NCBI GenBank assembly: GCA_030527235.1
Contig: JAUNBL010000001.1
Span: 90,954 to 154,953 of the forward strand
DNA from: Clostridia bacterium
GTDB lineage: Bacteria; Bacillota; Clostridia; UMGS1883
Direction: 5' to 3'
Length of the DNA stretch: 64,000 nucleotides
Shown: positions 1 through 7,600 of the stretch, in pieces
How positions within the stretch are numbered: the first letter of the stretch is position 1
Layout of the letters: every line of letters starts with the position of its first letter
The notes under the pieces: generated by a model
Databases searched by the model: none
What the model saw: only the letters and a program-made list of their open reading frames with translations
Told to the model about the DNA's origin: nothing
Position numbers and translations under genes: made by a program

Positions 1-94
1 GCCGTTATATTGTCTGCACAGCTTTATCGTTCTTCCTATGGGTTTTGGTTTTTTGTTATTCATTTATCATCATTCCTTTCATATTTTCGGGCAT

Positions 95-125
95 AAAAAA
101 ACCGACAAGATTTCTCCTGCCGGTT
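95..125 (-). terminator. Rho-independent terminator after the HipA-like gene
   Basis: Read on the minus strand, an 8-bp stem (AACCGGCA paired with TGTCGGTT, one G-U) closes a 10-nt loop and is followed by a run of T. It lies just past the stop codon of the HipA-like gene, so it ends the element's last transcription unit in this window. Confidence 0.8.
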
Positions 126-143
126 ATGCCTTATTTGATTTTA

Positions 144-1052
144 TTATCTTTGCATATCATCGTGCTTTTTTGACTTTTCTTTTAATTTATTTAAGGAAAA
201 ATCAATGATACGCTCTTTTCTTGCCGTGAGCATTGTTTTGTAAAACTCCTTTTGAAGCTCTGTTACGGTAGGCGTATTGTCTATAATTTCATAGATTTTC
301 TTCATATCAATACGGCTTGCTATCCGTTTGAGAGCCTTGTTGCAGTCCGGAAATTTACCCTCCGACAAAAATTTGAAGTAATTTATCTTTTTGCCGTTAT
401 AGGTTATAGCAGATAACGGTATATCGAAAATCCTGTGATTAAGCTCATTTTTGTCACTTAATATCTTCTTCATTAAGTCCTCGTCCGCCTGTGGGTACAG
501 ACTGCTGCCGCAATCAAATACCGGGGCGAGCGTTACTTCATCGGTAGCGTTGTTATATAAAAATCCCCAATTTCCGTTGTGTCTGTCCCAATTTCCTATC
601 AGAGCGTCCACGATAAACATATCCCAAAACCTTGTTTTAAGTGTTTCGGAATCCATCGCTGTCTGTTCGTCAATGGTGGACAAAATATCTGCAAGCTCCG
701 TACCGTAACCGTTTCTTTCGGAGTCAATAATGCGGTTTTTGAGTGATGCAAAATCTTGAAGCGTTATCCCTTGCGAGGTAAAATCCTTGCAGGCAACAAC
801 AACTTTTTCCTTGCCCTTGCTTGTGTAGGTTCCGATAACCGTTTCCTGTACGGGTATTCCCACAGACTCAAAAACCTTGCAGCCGATGTATTCGCTGATA
901 CAGCTGTTTGTATAGCTCATTTCCTTATTTATTGTAGGGAACGGCGGAAATTTCAGCATATATTGCTCGCCGTTATACAAAACCGAAATTTTACCGCCGT
1001 TGGCTCCGGCATAAGTTTTGTTTTTTTGCACCGCATTTGTAAAGTCTATCAT
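144..1052 (-). CDS. HipA-like Ser/Thr kinase (toxin-like), 302 aa
   Basis: A HipA/CtkA-family protein kinase by motif. The catalytic loop reads NWDRHNGNWGF, with D156, R157, H158 and N159. The metal-binding DFG-like segment is FDCGSS, with D180. A glycine-rich stretch near residues 16-30 (AGANGGKISVLYNG) could hold nucleotide. It is shorter than E. coli HipA (about 440 aa) and lacks an obvious separate N-terminal subdomain, so it is closer to compact HipA-like kinases. Known HipA proteins phosphorylate translation factors such as GltX; the target here is unknown. Its start codon overlaps the stop of the HTH gene upstream (ATGA), so the two are translationally coupled like hipB-hipA. The family call is firm; toxin function is inferred. 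Confidence 0.8.
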   Translation of the reverse strand: MIDFTNAVQKNKTYAGANGGKISVLYNGEQYMLKFPPFPTINKEMSYTNSCISEYIGCKVFESVGIPVQETVIGTYTSKGKEKVVVACKDFTSQGITLQDFASLKNRIIDSERNGYGTELADILSTIDEQTAMDSETLKTRFWDMFIVDALIGNWDRHNGNWGFLYNNATDEVTLAPVFDCGSSLYPQADEDLMKKILSDKNELNHRIFDIPLSAITYNGKKINYFKFLSEGKFPDCNKALKRIASRIDMKKIYEIIDNTPTVTELQKEFYKTMLTARKERIIDFSLNKLKEKSKKHDDMQR

Positions 1053-1510
1053 ATATCATCCTGCCTTTCCATTCTTAAATATTTATGCCGTAAGTACCAC
1101 GCTTGCTCACTTGAAATGAGGTTTTCAACCTCTGCGGAATTTATATCGGCATTTAGCTCGCACCAGCATATATCCCAATGATAATCCTTTTCGCCGCTGT
1201 CTACAATTTTCCACGATTTTTTCATTCGTTCAAGCGATTCTGCAAGGTTCTTCGGCAGTCCGCACTCAAAGTGCGTTTCGTCCGTCGGCATACCTGTTTC
1301 AGAGCTGTATTCGCCGTTTTCAAGCTCCATTATATCCTCCATAGAGCAGTTCAAAGCTTTTGCTATCTGCTGTACGGTTTTTGCATTGCACTTTTGAATT
1401 GAGGTTTTCCCCGAACATATATCTATAACGGTTGTTTTCGGTACGCCGCTTATCTTTGAAAGCTGATACTTCGTAATATTTTCGCTGTTGAGTAAATTCT
1501 GTAATGTCAT
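1049..1510 (-). CDS. XRE-family HTH regulator (HipB-like), 153 aa
   Basis: Residues 1 to about 60 form a Cro/C1-type helix-turn-helix (ITKYQLSKISGVPKTTVIDI is the recognition region). The remaining 80 residues are a C-terminal extension of unknown fold rich in Trp, Glu and Asp, longer than a typical HipB (about 88 aa). The start at 1510 is chosen because AAAGGAC lies about 10 nt upstream; a further in-frame ATG at 1543 has no ribosome binding site. It overlaps the HipA-like kinase gene by 4 nt. It likely represses its own promoter through the palindrome over the -10 box and neutralises or scaffolds the kinase, by analogy with HipBA. The family is clear; the role is inferred. Confidence 0.8.
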   Translation of the reverse strand: MTLQNLLNSENITKYQLSKISGVPKTTVIDICSGKTSIQKCNAKTVQQIAKALNCSMEDIMELENGEYSSETGMPTDETHFECGLPKNLAESLERMKKSWKIVDSGEKDYHWDICWCELNADINSAEVENLISSEQAWYLRHKYLRMERQDDI

Positions 1511-1536
1511 TTTCAGCACCGTCCTTTCAACATTAT

Positions 1537-1604
1537 TATACATATAGTATATCGGAATACCGACCTTTTGTCAATATGCACGGAGCTTTTTCATCAATAT
1601 GCAC
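1537..1604 (-). promoter_or_regulatory. Promoter and operator of the HipB/HipA-like pair
   Basis: On the minus strand a sigma-A promoter is present: -35 TTGACA (1569-1574), 17-bp spacer, -10 TATACT (1546-1551). A palindrome TATAC-N5-GTATA at 1537-1551 covers the -10 box. Two 11-bp direct copies of GTGCATATTGA (1571-1581 and 1594-1604) lie at and upstream of the -35 box. This arrangement suits autorepression by the XRE protein and lets the pair be expressed independently of the long element operon. Confidence 0.7.
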
Positions 1605-1613
1605 TATGATTTT

Positions 1614-4600
1614 TTACCTTGCCATAGCGTATTCACGCTTTTGCTGCGGCGCTTGTGCATCGGAAACATCGGTGTCGATAACATTATCGTCCTTTTTATC
1701 CATTTTGAGCAGCGCTTCAACTGCGGCAAGGCGTTTTGTTTTTTCCTGCAATTCCGCCTCCTGCGGAAACGCCCGTTTTGCTTCAACCTTTGCGGTTTCG
1801 TACTGTGTATTCGTGTTTGCAAGCTCCTCTTTGGATATTTCAAGCCGTTTTTCAAAACCGTCCAAAGCATTGTCGATACGCTGAATATTACCGAACACAT
1901 CTGTTCCGAGTTCAACCTTGTGCGACAAGCTCCCGACAAGGGTTACATAGAACAATTTTTGAAAGCTGTCAAAGGAAAGCTCCATAGAAAAACCTCGGTA
2001 ATCACCGATGTTCACCGGCTCCTCCGAGGTCATTTTCTTGCAGCGTTCAATAAGAGCATTACCCGCTTTTTCCTTTTCAAAATATCCAAACCCGTCAATC
2101 GTCATTGTGTTGAATTTATCCTCAGCCTTCGGATACTGATTGACAGTTTCAATATCCTTTTCAAGACCTTTAATTCTTGCTGCGATTTCCGCAATTTGTT
2201 TGGGGTAGAATTTCACAACCTTATCTTCGAGGTCGTAAATCTGCGACATAAAGGACGATTTTATCAGCTTCAGCTTGGACACTTCCATATCAAGCTCCAT
2301 TTTCTCCTTGATGTGCGGATTACCTGTCGAGAGCGCCTTTATCTCCGCAAAGGACAGGGCGGTTGGGTCAATATCGTCCGCAACTCTGACGGGAGATTTT
2401 GAAGTAAATATCTGCGATATAAACTTCTGTTTCTGCTCGACGGTCTGCCACATATAAGTGTCAAAGGTTCCTTTGGTTACATAGCGGTAAATATGCACTT
2501 TCTCGTTTGTGTTGCCTTGTCTGATGATACGCCCGGCTCTCTGTTCGAGGTCTGCCGGACGCCACGGGCAGTCAAGGTCGTGCGAGGCATAGAGCAGTTT
2601 TTGCACATTTGTCCCTGCACCCATTTTTGAGGTAGAGCCGAGAAGCACACGAACATCACCGCTTCGCACTTTCTTGAATAATTCATCTTTTTTAACCTCT
2701 GTGTTTGCATCGTGAATAAAAGCAACCTCATTTTCGGGTATGCCTTTTTGGAGCAGTTTTTCCCGTATGCTGTTATATACCGAGAATGTACCGTCCGATT
2801 TCGGTGTAGATAAATCACAGAACAAAAGCTGTGTAGCTTTTCTATCTGCTGTGTCTTTCCATATATCATACACACGGTTTGCACATACCGATACCTTTGA
2901 GGTTTCATCATCGGGGAGCATAGGATTTATCATTCTTTGGTCGAGTGCCAATTTTCTGCCGTCGTTTGTTATTTTCAGCATATTGTCAACACTCGGATCA
3001 ACAGTCCTTTTACGCACTTCCTCAGCTCGTTCTCCGAGGTCTGCCACCATATCCTTTTGGAATTGGGTCGGCTCTGCAACCTCGTTGTGATATTCAACCT
3101 CCGGCACGGGCAAATTCAACATATCCGCCGTCTGAATATCGGCAACCTCTTTGAACATCGCAATGAGTTCGGGCAAGTTAAAGAATTTTGCAAACCTCGT
3201 TTTCATACGATAACCACTGCCTTCGGGTGCAAGCTCCATTGCCGATACGGTTTCACCAAAGGTAGACGCCCAGCTATCGAAGTGCTGCAAACCTCTGTCT
3301 TGGAGCGATTTATACTGCAAATACCTCTGCATAGTATATAACTCAACCATACTGTTTGATACAGGAGTTCCCGTTGCAAATATAACACCCTTGCCGCCCG
3401 TAAGCTCGTCAAGATACTGCGTTTTCATAAACAGGTCGCTTGATTTTTGTGCTTCGGTTTGGGCAATACCGCCGACATTCCGCATTTTTGTGTAAAGGAA
3501 AAGGTTTTTGTAAAAGTGTGCTTCGTCCACAAACACTCTGTCAACACCGATTTCTTCAAAGGTAACAACATCGTCCTTGCGTTCTTGGTCATTGAGCTTT
3601 TTTATCTTTGCTTCAAGCCCACGCTTTGTCTTTTCCATCTGCTTTACGGTGTAACGCTCCGCATTTTCGGCCTTGGCTTCGGCTATGCCGTTCAAAATTT
3701 CATCAAGCTGGTTTTGAAGTATGGCTTTCTGCCGCTCTGCCGACATCGGTATTTTCTCAAACTGACTATGCCCGATAATGACCGCATCATAATCGCCCGT
3801 TGCGATACGACCGCAGAATTTTTTGCGGTTTTTCATCTCAAAGTCCTTTTTTGTTGCAACAAGAATATTTGCCGCCGGATATAACTGCAAAAATTCGCTT
3901 GCCCATTGCTCGGTCAAGTGGTTGGGTACTACAAACAGCGATTTATTGCAAAGTCCGAGCCGCCGTGATTCCATTGCTGCCGCAACCATAGTCCAAGTCT
4001 TGCCGGCGCCGACTACATGACCGAGTAAAGAATTGCCGCCGTACATAATTCGTGCAACAGCGTCCTTTTGGTGTTTCCTCAGAGCTATTTCGGGGTTTAT
4101 TCCGTTGAAGGTTATATGGCTGCCGTCATACTCACGGGGACGGATAGAGTTAAACCGAACATTGTAGATTTTACATAAGTCATCACGCCTGTCGGGGTCT
4201 TTCCATATCCAATCCTCAAAGGCTTGCTTGATTGACGCCTGCTTTTGCTGGGCGATGGTGGTTTCCTTGATATTCAGCTTTGCAACCTTGTTACCGTTTT
4301 CGTCGTAAATATAATCAAAGATACGCACATCACGCAGATTAAGCGAATCCTCAATAATTTTGTAAGCGCTGATACGGCTTGTACCATAGGTGTTGGTAGC
4401 CTTAACGCCCTTATCGGCGCTCTTGCCTTGAATATTCCACTCACCCGTAAGATTTGAATATTTGACCTCGATTTTGCTTTGCGCATAATAATTCGGCGAA
4501 AGAAGCTCAAACACAAACTCCTCGATATACTTTTCGGGTATCCAAGTCGTGCCGAGCTTTACGGAAATTTCACCCGGCGTTAAGTCTTTCGGCTGTACCT

Positions 4601-7600
4601 TTTCAAGATATTCCGCATTGACACGGTATTCGGAGCTGTCTTTTGAAAACTGCTCCGCTTGACTTAATTTTGCACGAACATTGCCGGATAAATATTCATC
4701 GGAGGTTAGGTATTTCGGCTCGCTTTCGGAGAATGTTTCGTGTTCGGGGTTTAAGAAGATTACACCCTTTAAGTCCGCATAAAGCTCCTGTTCGGTCTTG
4801 CCCGACAGTGTTTCCATAAAGGGTATGTCAATTTTCGCCTTTTCCGCCAATGACACCGCCAACGCTTCATCTGCCGTATCAACCTTTGTTACCTCGTGTT
4901 TGGCTCGGATAGTTCTTTTGGTGAACATATCCGCCTTGCGTTCAAGGTTTCCGTTCTCATCAAGAATTTCCAGAGAACATAAAAGGAAGTAACTGCTGTC
5001 CTCCGAAAAGGCAAGAGCATTGCCACGGGAATTGATAAGACCGTATTTTTTTGTATAGTCATCATAGAGCGTGTTCAGCTTTGCCTGTTGTGCCTTAATT
5101 TCATTATCGGAATAGTTTTCCGTCTGATATTCGATTAAAGTCCTCACGCAGTCCCGAAGCTCTATCATACCTTTTACTCGGTTTTCAGCCGTTGCGTTCA
5201 GCTCAATCTTACGCATAAGGCTGTTTTCTCTGAAATACACCTCTCCGTCAACAACCGTAAAGCTGAAATTGCGAACATTCGGGTCTGCCGGGATTGTTAT
5301 TTCCTCGTCATTTGAAACATCGTCAAATTCGTATTCCGTTATGCTTGCGTGAATATTTTGAATCGCACCGTCAAGCTGCTCGGCAAGTGAAATATCCTCA
5401 TTCGGCTCACAGGTAAGGGCAGGACCGAAAGGACCGCTGACCTCTTTGAGTTCGCCCATAACCATATCGGGGTTGTCAAGAAAATACTGATTTATTGGCT
5501 GTCCTGTTTCGTGTTGACCGACATTTACCCATTCCGGCATAATATCCGTCATACGCTCTCTTTTCTGCAAAAACAAAATATCCGCCGTAACCTCTGTCCC
5601 GGCATTTTTCTTAAAGGTGTTATTCGGCAAGCGTATTGCACCGATTAAATCGGCTCTTTGAGCTATATATCGACGCACCTTTGAATTACGCTTATCCATA
5701 GTGCCGGAGGAGGTGATAAAAGCGATAACGCCGCCCGGTCGCACCTTATCCAAAGTTTTCGCAAAAAAGTAGTCGTGAATGAGGAAATTATGCTTGTTGT
5801 ACTTTCTGTCAAGCAGCTTAAAATCTCCGAAAGGCACATTGCCGATTGCCACATCAAAGAAGCTGTCGGGAAGCTCGGAGTTTTCATAGCCTTGTATCGC
5901 AACGGAATTTTTCTGATAAAGTTGTCCGGCAATTCTTCCCGTAATACTGTCAATTTCCACGCCATACATTTTACTGCCGCTCATACTCTCCGGCATAAGT
6001 CCCATAAAATTACCTATCCCACACGACGGCTCCAAGATGTTACCCTGCGTAAATCCCATATTGGAAAGCGCCTTATACATTGCCTTGATTACAACAGGCG
6101 GAGTGAAGTGTGCGGTAAGTGTTGACGCTCTCGCTTGCTCATACTCATCGGGGGAAAGAGTGGCGTATAGCTCCTTAAATTCCTCCGACCAATTTTCTTT
6201 GGATTCATCAAAAGCGTCCGCAAGACCGCCCCAGCCGACATACTGTGATAATATCTCCTGTTCTTCGGGAGTAGCAAGACGGTGTTCAAATTCGAGATTA
6301 TGAAGTAAATTTACGGCTTCAACATTCCTCTTAAATTTCTCTTTCGGTGTACCGTAACCGAGTTCATCATTTGTAATTTGAAAATTGCGTCTGTCCGACA
6401 ACGGTATTTCGGGATATACAACCGTGTTTTGCACTCTCTGCGGCTTTGCTTTTTGAAATTCTGCCGTAAGCTGCGGTTTTGCCTGCTCTGCAATTATACT
6501 CTTGACAAAATCTATGCTCTCACTGCGGAATATGGGAAAACCCGTACTGTTTTGAAAGGTTATATCCTTTAATGACACCTTGTTAAAATCAGTATTTACG
6601 CTGTCTACAACAAATTTGCGGTCATCAATGGTGAGTTCCGTTCCGATAAGGTTTTCGGCGGTTTCGGTTACATTATCAATTTGCGATGTTTCCGTCTGTT
6701 GTGCTTGTGCAGGCACAACCTTATCCGCTGACAAAAGCCGTTTATAGTTTCTATCCTCATCAGCAATGACAACATCATATCCGGCATAGAGCAGCTTGTT
6801 GACATATTCGTCCGTAATGTGTTTCGGAAAGCCACACATCGGGTAGCGTGTTCCGTCGATTTCCTTTGAGATTACAGTTATATCAAGCACATCTGCCGCC
6901 TTTTGTGCGTCATCTCCGTAGACTTCATAAAAATCACCGAGTGGAATAAGGGCAACGGTTTTTGAGCCGTTATCGTCTTTGTGAAGCTCTGCAAGATATT
7001 CGGAGAACGGCTGCTGCGGTTGATTTTCTTTTTCAAACCGTTCTTCGATTAAAGCTCTATATAAAGCCATATCATCATCTGTCAACAGGTCGTTTCGACT
7101 GTAATCAAGGTTAATTTCAACATAACCGATATGTGACTCCTTTTCATCATCGGACATTTTTGAAATTCGTGTTTGTATATTTTCATTAACCGAGGTTATT
7201 TCCACACCGTAACGAGCTGCATATTTTTTCAGATTTTCAACCGTTTCCGCATCATATGCAAGTCCTGTTGAAAGACCGCCGTTTTCGTCAAAGGAAAGTA
7301 TATCGTTCAGTATATGGCGGTATATTTCATCACCGCTGTATATCTCTCTGCCGATTTCCGCTTTCAAAGTGTTTCCTTCAAAAAATGCTTTATTATCATC
7401 GGACACAGACTTCAAGAATTTATCAACCGTATTTTCTTCGTCGGCATCGTGTATAGCGTAAATATATCCGTTATCCGAAAGTATCTCTGCATATTCCTCC
7501 AAATCGTATGCCGGAAAGCTGATTGCTCCATCCGACACGGAAAGTCCGAGAATTTCAGACACGGCGGTTGCTTCATCTTCGTGCAATTCATAGGTATCTC

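Noticed and set aside
1599..2402. 267-codon plus-strand frame opposite the helicase C terminus
   Set aside because: Cys/Phe/Arg-rich shadow translation without a ribosome binding site; the helicase frame has clear homology there.
2477..2911. 144-codon minus-strand frame inside the helicase, considered as a second nested gene or a frameshift
   Set aside because: No family resemblance, and the main frame keeps helicase motifs V and VI without interruption here, unlike the TnpV region where the main frame is a bare linker.
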